The notes beneath the pieces were generated by a model. The model was given only the letters and a program-made list of their open reading frames with translations, had not been told where the DNA came from and did not search any database. From an uncultured Erythrobacter sp. (lineage in GTDB: Bacteria > Pseudomonadota > Alphaproteobacteria > Sphingomonadales > Sphingomonadaceae), in the NCBI GenBank assembly GCA_937969505.1, contig CALBWA010000013.1:62001-126000 (forward strand): 64,000 bases of DNA, written 5' to 3'. Shown here one piece after another: positions 1 through 8,852 of the stretch. Position 1 is the first letter of the stretch; every line of letters starts with the position of its first letter. Both the position numbers and the translations under genes were made by a program.

Positions 1-1599
1 ATTGAGCCAGTCTGCCAGACTGTCCTCGGTCACTGAACTGTCGGCATCAGGGTTCAGCGTCACGTAAGCGCGCGGCACCTCGCCCCGGTAATCATCGGGC
101 ACGCCAATCACCAGCGCCTCTTTCACAGCGTCATGTTCGAGGACGACATCTTCGACCTGGCTCGGGAACACTTTGAACCCACCCACGGCAATCATGTCCT
201 TGATCCGGTCCACAATGGACAGGAAGCCAGCGCTATCGACGACAGCAACGTCGCCGGTGCGCAGCCATTTTTTGCCGTCGTGCTCGACGAAAACCTCGGC
301 ATCGGTTTCAGGCCGGTTCCAATAACCCTTCATGATCTGCGGCCCGTGAATGATCAGTTCACCCGGCTCGCCACCGGGTGCGGGCTTGGTCGGATCTTCC
401 TTGTCGACCAGCATGATTTCGGTGCGAGCGACCAATTGCCCAATTGTGCCCTTCTTCCGAGTGCCCTCGTAAGGATTGACCGACACGACACCGGAACTTT
501 CGGTCAGGCCGTATCCTTCGACCACTCGAACGCCAGTCACATCCTCGAACTTGCTGTGCACCGGCGCGGGCATCGGCGCGCCGCCAGAAATGCACACCTT
601 CAAGGAAGACATGTCTGTCCTGGTGATGTTAGGGTGGTCGAGCAGGGCCTGAAACATGGTCGGCACGCCTGGAAAGCCAGTGGTTTTGTATTTCGCCATG
701 GTCTTGAGAACTTGTCCGGCATCGAACCGGGGAACCATCGCGATCGAAGCGCCACTGGCAACAGCGTGGTTTAGCAGGGCTGTGTTGGCGAAAACATGAA
801 AAAAGGGCAACGCGCCCATCATCACATCATCGCGCGGATTATCGTAGGGGTTGATCGCGGCGACTTGCTGAGCATTGATGCTCAGCTGACAATGGCCGAG
901 CATCGCACCCTTGGGCTTGCCAGTCGTGCCACCCGTATATTGCAACAAGGCGACATCGGTGTCCGCTTCAAGATCGGGCAAAGCCGGCGCTTTGCCATCC
1001 ATCCAATCCTGCCAATCCCATGGCTCCAGAATGGTATTCCAAGGTTTGATCGTGTCCGACCAGTTGATTGCTGCAATCTTGCTGCGGCCCAGCGTCTTGA
1101 GCGCCAACCCCTTGTGCCATGGCAACATGTCAGACAGCCTGCCGAACACCAGGGTTTGCAAGGCTGATTGGTCCAGCACCTTGGTCGCCGTGTCGGCCAA
1201 TTCCGGCACATCCACTGTAACCAGAAGCCGAGTGCCCGAATCCTCAACTTGCCAGGCCAGTTCATCCACAGTGTAAAGCGGCGAGAAGTTCACCACGATC
1301 GCGCCAGCCATCATAGCCCCATAATAGGCCGAGGCGTAAATCGGTACATTGGGCAGAAACAGGCCGACCCGATCGCCCTTCTCAATGCCTGAAGCAATCA
1401 AGCCTGCAGCGAAGCGTCGCGCGTCCGAGAAAATTTCGCGATAGCTGAAGGTGCGACCCAAAAAGTGCAGAAACGGCGCATCCGGTCCGTGCCGGACGGT
1501 GCGTTCCAGCATTTGTGGCAGCGTCAGGCTTTCAAACCGGGCATCCCAGGGGGTGGGATGGTGATAAGGGGCGTTACTGACATTCATGTCAGCATGCAT
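1..1599 (-). CDS. Long-chain fatty-acid--CoA ligase (partial, 3' end cut by window edge)
   Basis: An open frame of 533 codons on the minus strand runs off the window start without a stop. The product is an AMP-forming acyl-CoA synthetase, which activates a fatty acid with ATP and CoA. The P-loop-like AMP motif YTGGTTGKPKG lies at residues 221-231. A second signature, GYGLTESSG, follows near 365, and the RTGD motif near 450 precedes the hinge to the C-terminal domain. The chosen ATG at 1599 has a GGGGTGAT sequence just upstream; a second in-frame ATG at 1587 is possible. Family members are about 550-560 residues, so only a short C-terminal piece is missing. Chain-length preference cannot be read from the sequence. 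Confidence 0.9.
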   Translation of the reverse strand, partial: MHADMNVSNAPYHHPTPWDARFESLTLPQMLERTVRHGPDAPFLHFLGRTFSYREIFSDARRFAAGLIASGIEKGDRVGLFLPNVPIYASAYYGAMMAGAIVVNFSPLYTVDELAWQVEDSGTRLLVTVDVPELADTATKVLDQSALQTLVFGRLSDMLPWHKGLALKTLGRSKIAAINWSDTIKPWNTILEPWDWQDWMDGKAPALPDLEADTDVALLQYTGGTTGKPKGAMLGHCQLSINAQQVAAINPYDNPRDDVMMGALPFFHVFANTALLNHAVASGASIAMVPRFDAGQVLKTMAKYKTTGFPGVPTMFQALLDHPNITRTDMSSLKVCISGGAPMPAPVHSKFEDVTGVRVVEGYGLTESSGVVSVNPYEGTRKKGTIGQLVARTEIMLVDKEDPTKPAPGGEPGELIIHGPQIMKGYWNRPETDAEVFVEHDGKKWLRTGDVAVVDSAGFLSIVDRIKDMIAVGGFKVFPSQVEDVVLEHDAVKEALVIGVPDDYRGEVPRAYVTLNPDADSSVTEDSLADWLN

Positions 1600-1694
1600 G
1601 GCCGATCACCCCGGCGGGCACAAGCTAATTGGCGCAGAAACAAGCAAAAAGAGCCGTAAATGGCCCCCTTGTCTGGCAAACACAAAGTTGCTTC

Positions 1695-2450
1695 TTAGCT
1701 GTCCGCCGCGCCGCTGGCGGGGGTTTCAACTGCGGTTGCGGCATCGCCACTGTCGTTCGCTTCACGCTTGGCTTCAAGCCAGGCCGCAGCTTCTGCCTCC
1801 TGGGCAGCTTCGGCCGCCGCTTCGGTGTTTGCTTTACGTTCGGCGTGCAGTTCTTCGATCAGTTTTTCACGATCGCTGCGACCATCTGTGGCAATCGGCT
1901 CGGCGCTTTCATCTTCGACAATACCGGCCCGCTTGGCGGCCTTGGCCACAACGGCATCAAGCTCGCGTTGCGAGCACAGGCCGAGCGTCACAGGATCTTT
2001 CGCCTGAATGTTCTGGATGTTCCAGTGGCTGCGTTCGCGAATGGCGCCAATTGTGTTGCGCGTGGTCCCGATCAACTTGGAAATCTGCGCATCGGATACC
2101 TCTGGATGGTTGCGCAGCACCCAAGCGATACCATCGGGCTTGTCCTGACGCTTGGACACGGGCGTGTAACGCGGGCCCTTGGTCCGGGTCACTTCAACCG
2201 GTGCCTTTTGCATCACCAGAGAATATTCAGAATCGGCCTGACCCTTGTCGATCTCTTCCTGCGTCAGTTCACCTGCGTGGACCGGATCACGACCGGTGTA
2301 TTTGCTGCCAGCAAGATCATCCGCCATCGCCTGGACTTCGAGGATATGCAGACCGCAGAATTCGGCGATCTGTTCAAAGCTGAGGCCTGTGTTGTCGACC
2401 AGCCAGGTGGCGGTCGCATGAGGCATTAGGGGTTTGGGCTGGTCGGCCAT
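1695..2450 (-). CDS. trcR: DUF1013 protein, cell-cycle transcriptional regulator TrcR
   Basis: The 251-residue product matches the alphaproteobacterial DUF1013 family, which includes the regulator named TrcR. A helix-turn-helix-like segment (EVSDAQISKLIGTTRNTIGA, about residues 117-136) fits DNA binding. The N-terminal 45 residues (LVDNTGLSFEQIAEFCGLH) look like a second helical recognition unit. The C-terminal third is Ala/Glu-rich and probably flexible. The gene stands alone downstream of a strong terminator. The family call is based on remembered family sequence features; a direct link to cell-cycle control in this organism is inferred. Confidence 0.85.
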   Translation of the reverse strand: MADQPKPLMPHATATWLVDNTGLSFEQIAEFCGLHILEVQAMADDLAGSKYTGRDPVHAGELTQEEIDKGQADSEYSLVMQKAPVEVTRTKGPRYTPVSKRQDKPDGIAWVLRNHPEVSDAQISKLIGTTRNTIGAIRERSHWNIQNIQAKDPVTLGLCSQRELDAVVAKAAKRAGIVEDESAEPIATDGRSDREKLIEELHAERKANTEAAAEAAQEAEAAAWLEAKREANDSGDAATAVETPASGAADS

Positions 2451-2484
2451 GGTGGCGTGTCCTGTGATGCTTTAAAATAGAAGA

Positions 2485-2504
2485 GCCGCCCCTTGCGGAG
2501 CGGC
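2485..2504 (-). terminator. Intrinsic terminator after the oxidoreductase-GST pair
   Basis: Read on the minus strand, an 8-bp stem (GCCGCTCC/GGGGCGGC, one G-T pair) closes a GCAA tetraloop. It is followed by a T-rich run (TCTTCTATTTT, positions 2484 down to 2474). It sits between the GST stop at 2551 and the trcR start at 2450, so it ends the upstream operon and separates it from trcR. Confidence 0.75.
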
Positions 2505-2550
2505 CGTTGCCCGAGCGATTTAGGGCATCGCCTCCGATTCAGCAAGCGTT

Positions 2551-3180
2551 TCAGTCCATCGGCACGAAATCAGGCAGGGCGCGCATCCGATCGATCCAGG
2601 AAAGGACGGCAGGATATTCGTCCAGTACGAACCCGCCGTCCTCAGCAACATGCGTATAAGCGAACAGCGCAATGTCGGCGAGAGTGGCGCAATCCCCCAC
2701 AAACCAATCACGGGTTTCAAGGTGCCTGTTCATCACTGCCAATGCCTCGCAGCCTGCAATCCGTTTGGGCATGATTTGCGTTTTCTGATGCGGAGAAAGC
2801 TGCGGCTCTCCCACAAAATGCAGCCAAAAGCGCAGAGTAGCCACATTGGGTTCGTGGCTATATTGTTCGAAAAACATCCAGCGGAGCATATCGGCGCGAG
2901 CGAAACGGTCATCAGGTATCAGGTGCGATCCATCAGCAAGATAGCAGCAGGCGGCATTGCTTTCGGGAAGATAGCGAATGCCATCAGTGCCATTGATCTG
3001 GAGCACCGGAATACGGCCACTTGGGTTCACATTACCAAGAAATTCGGGCGTGCGGGTCTCGCCAGCCATAATATCGTACCGCTTAAGCTCCAGCCGAAAA
3101 TCAAGCAGGGCCGCAGTCAGACGGATCTTGTAGCAATTCCCGCTACGGGGATCTTCGTGCAGAGTGAACATTCCTGTCAT
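2551..3180 (-). CDS. Glutathione S-transferase family protein
   Basis: The 209-residue protein has the two-domain GST layout. A thioredoxin-like N-terminal half (SGNCYKIRL near residue 13, the RIPVLQ cis-Pro segment near 54, and an ESNAA-like glutathione-binding stretch near 73) is followed by an all-helical C-terminal half ending in a DxALFAYTHVAEDGG segment. It would conjugate or reduce substrates with glutathione in the cytoplasm; the substrate is unknown. Its ATG overlaps the stop of the upstream quinone oxidoreductase by four bases (ATGA). The two are therefore probably translated together, perhaps for detoxification of quinones or electrophiles. Confidence 0.88.
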   Translation of the reverse strand: MTGMFTLHEDPRSGNCYKIRLTAALLDFRLELKRYDIMAGETRTPEFLGNVNPSGRIPVLQINGTDGIRYLPESNAACCYLADGSHLIPDDRFARADMLRWMFFEQYSHEPNVATLRFWLHFVGEPQLSPHQKTQIMPKRIAGCEALAVMNRHLETRDWFVGDCATLADIALFAYTHVAEDGGFVLDEYPAVLSWIDRMRALPDFVPMD

Positions 3181-4184
3181 CGAGTCACCTTAAGAACGAT
3201 TTTGCCGATATGCTCGCCAGCCTCCATCCGGGCGTGCGCGGCAGCCGCTTGTGCTAGAGGAAATGTGCGGTCCATCACTGGGGAGAGCTCGCCCTCTGTG
3301 AACAAGGGCCAAGCGTTCTGCGCGATATCGTCAGCCAGCGCAGCCTTGAATGCGTCAGAGCGCGGGCGCAGCGTCGACCCGGTCAGCATCAAGCGCCTCA
3401 TCATAACCATTGGCATGAACAATTCGGCCTTTGCACCGCCCAGCACCGCTATCGTGACATGGCGGCCATCCTCGGCCAGACATTTGAGGTTGCGCGGTAC
3501 GTAATCGCCTGAGACCATATCAAGCACGAGGTGAACCCCCTCGCCGCCGGTCGTATCGCGGATCACCTCGACGAAATCCTGCTCGCGGTAATTGATCGCA
3601 TGATCAGCTCCCAGATCAAGCGCAGCCTGGCATTTGGCAGCATCACCGCAGGTGACAAAAACCTCCATATCGAACGCCTTGGCAAGCATGATTGCCATGG
3701 TTCCGATCCCACTGGTGCCACCGTGAACCAGCAAGCGTTCGCCATCACGTGCCAAACCGCGCTGGAACACATTGTGCCACACAGTGAACAAGGTTTCAGG
3801 GATTGCAGCGGCCTGATCCAGCGGCATGCCGGCCGGCACAGGTAAGCAATGCTGCCAAGGTGTCAGGCAGTATTCGGCATAGCCCCCACCCGGCGTCAGC
3901 GCGCACACAACCTGCCCCAGCATCTCAGGGGGCACCTGGTCACCAATTGCAACAATGGTTCCGGCAACTTCCAGACCCAAAATGGGCGAGGCGCCCGCCG
4001 GGGCCGGGTAGTGACCTGCGCGCTGGATGCAATCGGGCCGGTTGACCCCGGCAAAAGCAATGCGAATCACAACATCGCCTGCACCCGCTTCGGGTACGGG
4101 CATTTCGGTTAACCCCAAAACATCAGGGCCGCCCGGTTCGTCAAAATGAATAGCCTGCATCGTTGCAGGCAGCGCATCCGCCAT
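3177..4184 (-). CDS. NAD(P)H quinone oxidoreductase, PIG3 family
   Basis: This is a zinc-free medium-chain dehydrogenase/reductase of 335 residues. It has an N-terminal GroES-like domain and a Rossmann domain with a GGTSGIG nucleotide loop. The GADHAINYREQDF segment is typical of PIG3/TP53I3-type quinone reductases. The open frame extends further upstream, but the ATG at 4184 (MADALPATM) has an AGAGAAGG ribosome-binding site at good spacing and gives the normal family length. The 3' end overlaps the GST gene by four bases. It probably reduces quinones with NADPH; the substrate is inferred from family only. Confidence 0.9.
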   Translation of the reverse strand: MADALPATMQAIHFDEPGGPDVLGLTEMPVPEAGAGDVVIRIAFAGVNRPDCIQRAGHYPAPAGASPILGLEVAGTIVAIGDQVPPEMLGQVVCALTPGGGYAEYCLTPWQHCLPVPAGMPLDQAAAIPETLFTVWHNVFQRGLARDGERLLVHGGTSGIGTMAIMLAKAFDMEVFVTCGDAAKCQAALDLGADHAINYREQDFVEVIRDTTGGEGVHLVLDMVSGDYVPRNLKCLAEDGRHVTIAVLGGAKAELFMPMVMMRRLMLTGSTLRPRSDAFKAALADDIAQNAWPLFTEGELSPVMDRTFPLAQAAAAHARMEAGEHIGKIVLKVTR

Positions 4185-4313
4185 GAAATGCCTTCTCTGT
4201 TGCAGCAAAACTGTGGCTCTGCGGATACAGGACGCAACAGACCTTGCACGAATGGGGGAGTAACCCCACCTTGGATTGACAGCAAGCCGTACTGCTTGCG
4301 ATGTTGCATGCGA

Positions 4314-4517
4314 ATGGACGATTTGGATCTCCCCCGCCCCCGCGGCGATGCAGCGAGCAAGCTCGCCGCAGAAGATCTTGGCCCCTATTCTCAGGACGAG
4401 CTGACCGAACGCATCGCCCTGCTGAAGGCCGAGATTGAGCGGGTCGACACCCACCGGTCCAAGGCATCCGCGCATCGCATTGCTGCCGACGCGCTGTTCA
4501 AGAAGCCCTCCGCATGA
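4314..4517 (+). CDS. DUF1192 small protein
   Basis: The 67-residue product starts MDDLDLPRPRGDAASKLAAEDL and continues with a heptad-like helix (SQDELTERIALLKAEIERV), the pattern of the alphaproteobacterial DUF1192 family. The function of the family is not known. An in-frame ATG six bases upstream (4308) is an alternative start. The gene lies between the divergent oxidoreductase and clpA, with no strong ribosome-binding site visible. Confidence 0.75.
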   Translation: MDDLDLPRPRGDAASKLAAEDLGPYSQDELTERIALLKAEIERVDTHRSKASAHRIAADALFKKPSA

Positions 4518-4654
4518 TCCAGGGGCATGACCTGGGTGGTGCATCGTCAACCGAACTGCTCCTGCAGCCTAGCTGTAAACGACGGGTTCACCACGAAACT
4601 TCATGCTCTCCTGCAACGGAGAATTCGCGCCCCCGAGACTAGAGAACATACATT

Positions 4655-7078
4655 ATGCCAAGTTTTGCCCAAAACCTCGAACGAACCCTGCATAACGCAC
4701 TTGCCCATGCGTCAGAGCGTCGCCACGAATATGCAACGCTGGAGCATTTGCTGCTGGCGCTGGTCGATGATGAAGATGGCGCCGGGGTGATGGCCGCCTG
4801 CGGAGTTGATCTTGCCGAGCTGACCGAGGTGGTGAAGCAATATCTCGATCAGGAATATCAGTCGCTCAAGACTGATGACGATGCGGACCCGCAGCCAACC
4901 GCCGGTTTTCAGCGGGTTATCCAGCGCGCCATTCTGCATGTCCAAAGCTCGGGCAAGGATACGGTGACGGGCGCCAATGTGCTCGTGGCGCTGTTTTCTG
5001 AGCGCGATTCCTATGCGGTTTATTTCCTGCAACAGCAGGATATGAGCCGCTTGGATGCGGTCAGCTATATCAGCCACGGTATCGGCAAGGGCGGCCGACA
5101 GCTGGAACCCAAATCAACCGAAGGGGCTGAAGGCACGCCGCAACCCGATGGCGACAAGCCGGCAGAGGCAGCGAAAAAGGAAACCGCGCTCGACCAGTTT
5201 ACGGTCAATCTCAACAAAAAGGCAGAAGACGGCCGGGTTGATCCCCTGATCGGTCGCGGGCCCGAGGTGGATCGTACGGTGCAGATCCTGTGCCGCCGGT
5301 CGAAGAACAACCCGCTCTATGTCGGCGATCCTGGCGTTGGCAAGACGGCCATTGCCGAAGGTCTGGCGCGTAAGATCGTCGAAGGCGATGTGCCCGAAGT
5401 GCTCGAAGATGCAGTGATTTATTCGCTCGACATGGGCGCATTGCTGGCCGGCACGCGATATCGCGGTGACTTTGAAGAGCGCCTCAAGCAGGTGGTTTCA
5501 GAACTGGAACAAATGCCCGAAGCGGTGCTGTTCATTGACGAAATTCACACCGTTATCGGTGCTGGTGCGACCAGTGGCGGGGCGATGGACGCCTCCAACC
5601 TACTGAAGCCAGCCCTTTCCGGTGGCACGATCCGCTGCATCGGTTCGACCACTTACAAAGAGTTCCGCAATCATTTCGAAAAGGATCGCGCTTTGCTGCG
5701 CCGATTCCAGAAGATCGATGTGAACGAGCCAACCATCGAAGATACGGTCAAGATTCTGAAAGGTCTGCGCAGCGCGTTTGAAGATCACCACAAGGTGAAA
5801 TACACGCCCGATGCGTTGAAAACCGCAGTCGAGCTTTCGGCACGCTACATCAATGATCGCAAATTGCCCGACAAGGCGATCGATGTGATCGACGAAGTGG
5901 GCGCGATGCAGATGCTGGTCCCGCCCAGCCGCCGCAAGAAGAAGATCACCGCGCGCGAGATTGAACAGGTCATTGCGACGATGGCGCGGATCCCGCCAAA
6001 ATCGGTCAGCAAGGACGACAAGAAAGCGCTCCAGAACCTAGATCGCGATCTGAAGCATGTCGTGTTCGGTCAGGACGATGCAATCCACCGCCTGTCGACA
6101 GCCATGAAGCTGTCGCGCGCAGGCCTGCGCGATCCCGACAAGCCCATTGGTAGCTTCCTGTTTTCCGGCCCCACCGGTGTCGGCAAAACCGAAGTCGCCC
6201 GCCAGCTGGCCTCCATCATGGGGATCGAGCTCAAGCGGTTCGACATGTCGGAATATATGGAGCGTCACTCGGTCAGCCGTCTGATCGGTGCGCCTCCGGG
6301 CTATGTAGGCTATGATCAGGGTGGTCTGCTGACCGATGCGATCGACCAGAACCCGCATTGCGTTTTGCTGCTTGACGAGATCGAGAAGGCTCACCCGGAC
6401 TTGTTCAACATCCTGCTTCAGGTCATGGACAATGGCCGGCTTACAGATCACCACGGCAAGACGGTGGATTTCCGCAATGTCGTGCTGATCATGACGACGA
6501 ATGCCGGTGCATCTGACATGGCCAGCCAGGGCATTGGCTTTGGCGATGTGTCCAAGGAAGATGCCAGTGAAGAAGCGGTCAAGAAGATGTTCTCGCCCGA
6601 ATTCCGCAACCGGCTCGACGCGATTGTGCCCTTCGCTTACCTCGGCAGGGATACTGTCGCTCGCGTGGTCGACAAGTTCATTCTCCAGCTCGAACTGCAG
6701 CTGGCCGAACAGAATGTTCACATCCAGTTTGATGGCGATGCGCGCGATTGGCTGGCGAAGAAAGGGTATGACAAGCTCTATGGCGCGCGTCCGATGGGCC
6801 GTTTGCTGCAGGACAGAATAAAGCAGCCGCTTGCCGAAGAATTGCTGTTCGGCAAACTGGCCGATGGGGGCGAGGTCCATGTGACGGTGAAGGACGGCAA
6901 GCCGTCTTTCGAACTCACTCCGGCTCCTCCCAAGGCCAAACGCAAGCCGCCTGCGCGCAAGAAACCTGCCGCGAAAAAGGCAGCGCCGAAGAAGCCCGAC
7001 CCCAAAGCACCGGAAACACCGCCGGAAACGCCTGAAAACTCGGGCAGCGATGGTCCGGCAAGCGACAGCAAGGACTAG
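4655..7078 (+). CDS. clpA: ATP-dependent Clp protease ATP-binding subunit ClpA
   Basis: The 807-residue AAA+ unfoldase feeds substrates to ClpP. An N-terminal repeat domain (residues 1-145) is followed by AAA module 1 with Walker A GDPGVGKTA near 224 and Walker B VLFIDEIHT. AAA module 2 has GPTGVGKTE near 504 and LLLDEIEKAH. The spacing and the absence of the long ClpB middle coiled coil identify ClpA. Unusually, the last about 55 residues form a Pro/Ala/Lys-rich then acidic tail (PPKAKRKPPARKK and onward) absent from E. coli ClpA. The adaptor gene clpS, often adjacent, is not here. ATG at 4655 follows the short leader CTAGAGAACATACATT. Confidence 0.96.
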   Translation: MPSFAQNLERTLHNALAHASERRHEYATLEHLLLALVDDEDGAGVMAACGVDLAELTEVVKQYLDQEYQSLKTDDDADPQPTAGFQRVIQRAILHVQSSGKDTVTGANVLVALFSERDSYAVYFLQQQDMSRLDAVSYISHGIGKGGRQLEPKSTEGAEGTPQPDGDKPAEAAKKETALDQFTVNLNKKAEDGRVDPLIGRGPEVDRTVQILCRRSKNNPLYVGDPGVGKTAIAEGLARKIVEGDVPEVLEDAVIYSLDMGALLAGTRYRGDFEERLKQVVSELEQMPEAVLFIDEIHTVIGAGATSGGAMDASNLLKPALSGGTIRCIGSTTYKEFRNHFEKDRALLRRFQKIDVNEPTIEDTVKILKGLRSAFEDHHKVKYTPDALKTAVELSARYINDRKLPDKAIDVIDEVGAMQMLVPPSRRKKKITAREIEQVIATMARIPPKSVSKDDKKALQNLDRDLKHVVFGQDDAIHRLSTAMKLSRAGLRDPDKPIGSFLFSGPTGVGKTEVARQLASIMGIELKRFDMSEYMERHSVSRLIGAPPGYVGYDQGGLLTDAIDQNPHCVLLLDEIEKAHPDLFNILLQVMDNGRLTDHHGKTVDFRNVVLIMTTNAGASDMASQGIGFGDVSKEDASEEAVKKMFSPEFRNRLDAIVPFAYLGRDTVARVVDKFILQLELQLAEQNVHIQFDGDARDWLAKKGYDKLYGARPMGRLLQDRIKQPLAEELLFGKLADGGEVHVTVKDGKPSFELTPAPPKAKRKPPARKKPAAKKAAPKKPDPKAPETPPETPENSGSDGPASDSKD

Positions 7079-7111
7079 GCGAAGCGCGCAGCAGGGGTTA
7101 AGTCCTGCGCT

Positions 7112-8812
7112 ATGACGGTAAAAACACTGACTCAGATGTGCGTGGCAGGGGCAATGGCTCTTGCCGCGCCTCTTTTTGCGCAAGACCCCGCTCCTTTGAA
7201 CGAGCGCACAGCCCAGACCGATATTCCTTTGGACGGTGCGCGCGCGGCGGCATCCATTGACCAGCTTGATCTCTCGATCGCTGTTAATCCTGACACCAAG
7301 AGTATTTCCGGGCGCGGTCTCTATCAGATCAGCACAACCAGTGCGTTGGAAGCCTTGGTGTTCGATCTTGATCCGCGGTTCGCAATATCGCGCATTGCGG
7401 TCGGTGATAGTGCGTTGCCTGATGGAGCTTGGCAAAGCTCGGATGGATTGTTGACGATTGCTCTGCCTGAAACACTTCGGGCCGGAGAGGCCACCGATGT
7501 CGCAATCGAATATTCAGGCCAGCCGCATGAAGCTGTCAGAGCGCCATGGGATGGAGGGATCGTATGGTCGCAAACCCCCGAAGGGCAGCCCTGGATCGCG
7601 ACGGCCATTCAAGGCGAGGGGTGCGACATGTTCTGGCCCTGCATTGATCATTCGTCAAAACGGATGGATCAGCTTGATTTGCGCATCACGGTGCCCGCCG
7701 GTCTGACAGCTGCAGGTAATGGAAGGTTGGTAGAAACTACGCAAAACAGCGATGGGACCACGACATTTCACTGGCAAGCCCGCGATCCGAACAATTATGG
7801 CGTCACGCTGCAAATCGCACCGTATGAATTGGCATCGCGTGATTACGCCAGCCGCTATGGCAATACCATTCCTCTGCGCTTCTGGCACTTGCCCGGCAAT
7901 GAAGAGGGCGCAGACCGCCTGCTTGATGAATTGGCCGATCAGATCGTTTTCATGGAAGAGACATTTGGCCCCTATCCCTTTGCCGATGAGAAGGCTGGCG
8001 TAGCCGAGACGCCGCATCTCGGCATGGAGCACCAGACCATCAATGCTTATGGCAACAGCTACCGACCAGAGGCTTACGGCCACGATTGGCTGCTGCAGCA
8101 CGAATTTGCCCACGAATGGTTTGCCAACCAGCTGACCCACGCCAGCATCAATCATATGTGGCTGCACGAAGGGATCACAACCTGGACACAGCCGCTATAC
8201 CTCGAGTGGGCCCGCGGGCGCATGTTCTACGAGGCAGAGATGTGGCGACAGCGACAGCGTGTGTGGAGCCGGGTTCCGCTGGTGCCGCCAGACGGTGAAC
8301 TGCCCGATTATGGCGATCGCGAAGCGCGCTGGGGCGATGACATCTATCACAAGGGGAGCTGGATCATGCACACGCTGCGCTACCTTGTGGGTGACAAGGT
8401 GCTGTTCCCGGCTGTGACGGAACTGACCTATGGCGCCAGCGATCCACAGCCCGGCGACATGAGCCCGGTCAGCCGCACAACCGATGATTTTCGCCTCATC
8501 CTGGAAAACAGGACGGGCCGCGAATTCGATTGGTTCTTTGACACCTATTTCTATCACGCGGATCTGCCCCGGCTTAATATGTCACGGTCTGGCGACGAAT
8601 TGACACTGGAATGGGAAACACCGTCGCAGCTGCCTTTTGCCATGCCAGTGGAACTCAGCTTCGACGGCACTTATCGCCGTGTACCAATGCGGACAGGGCG
8701 CAACACGATCACTCTACCGCCGGGCACAGGCCGCGTGCAGGTCGATCCGCACAACCGCATTCTGCGCTATGATGCTGATGTGGAAGCCTGGCAGAACCGT
8801 CCGCAAGACTAG
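7112..8812 (+). CDS. M1 family aminopeptidase-like metallopeptidase
   Basis: The 566-residue protein begins with a signal peptide (hydrophobic core AGAMALAAPLFAQ) and is probably periplasmic. The zinc site HEFAH lies at residues 330-334 with the third ligand E353 (HEXXH-X18-E), as in gluzincins of family M1. A GMEHQTI segment near 310 corresponds to the GxMEN exopeptidase motif. An N-terminal beta-sandwich precedes the catalytic domain; a full ERAP-type C-terminal domain is absent, as in the shorter leukotriene-A4-hydrolase-like subgroup. It lies 33 bases after clpA and may share its transcript. Substrate is unknown. Confidence 0.9.
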   Translation: MTVKTLTQMCVAGAMALAAPLFAQDPAPLNERTAQTDIPLDGARAAASIDQLDLSIAVNPDTKSISGRGLYQISTTSALEALVFDLDPRFAISRIAVGDSALPDGAWQSSDGLLTIALPETLRAGEATDVAIEYSGQPHEAVRAPWDGGIVWSQTPEGQPWIATAIQGEGCDMFWPCIDHSSKRMDQLDLRITVPAGLTAAGNGRLVETTQNSDGTTTFHWQARDPNNYGVTLQIAPYELASRDYASRYGNTIPLRFWHLPGNEEGADRLLDELADQIVFMEETFGPYPFADEKAGVAETPHLGMEHQTINAYGNSYRPEAYGHDWLLQHEFAHEWFANQLTHASINHMWLHEGITTWTQPLYLEWARGRMFYEAEMWRQRQRVWSRVPLVPPDGELPDYGDREARWGDDIYHKGSWIMHTLRYLVGDKVLFPAVTELTYGASDPQPGDMSPVSRTTDDFRLILENRTGREFDWFFDTYFYHADLPRLNMSRSGDELTLEWETPSQLPFAMPVELSFDGTYRRVPMRTGRNTITLPPGTGRVQVDPHNRILRYDADVEAWQNRPQD

Positions 8813-8852
8813 GATTTTGGAACGTTTGGCAGCGCCCGCAATTTCCTAAGGG

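Noticed and set aside
4276-4304. TTGACA as promoter of DUF1192
   Set aside because: No acceptable -10 hexamer at 16-18 bases, so not listed as a feature.
6038-7435. Long minus-strand open frame (465 codons) opposite clpA
   Set aside because: It is antisense to the well-supported ClpA reading frame, with no family match and atypical amino-acid use; it reflects GC-rich codon bias.
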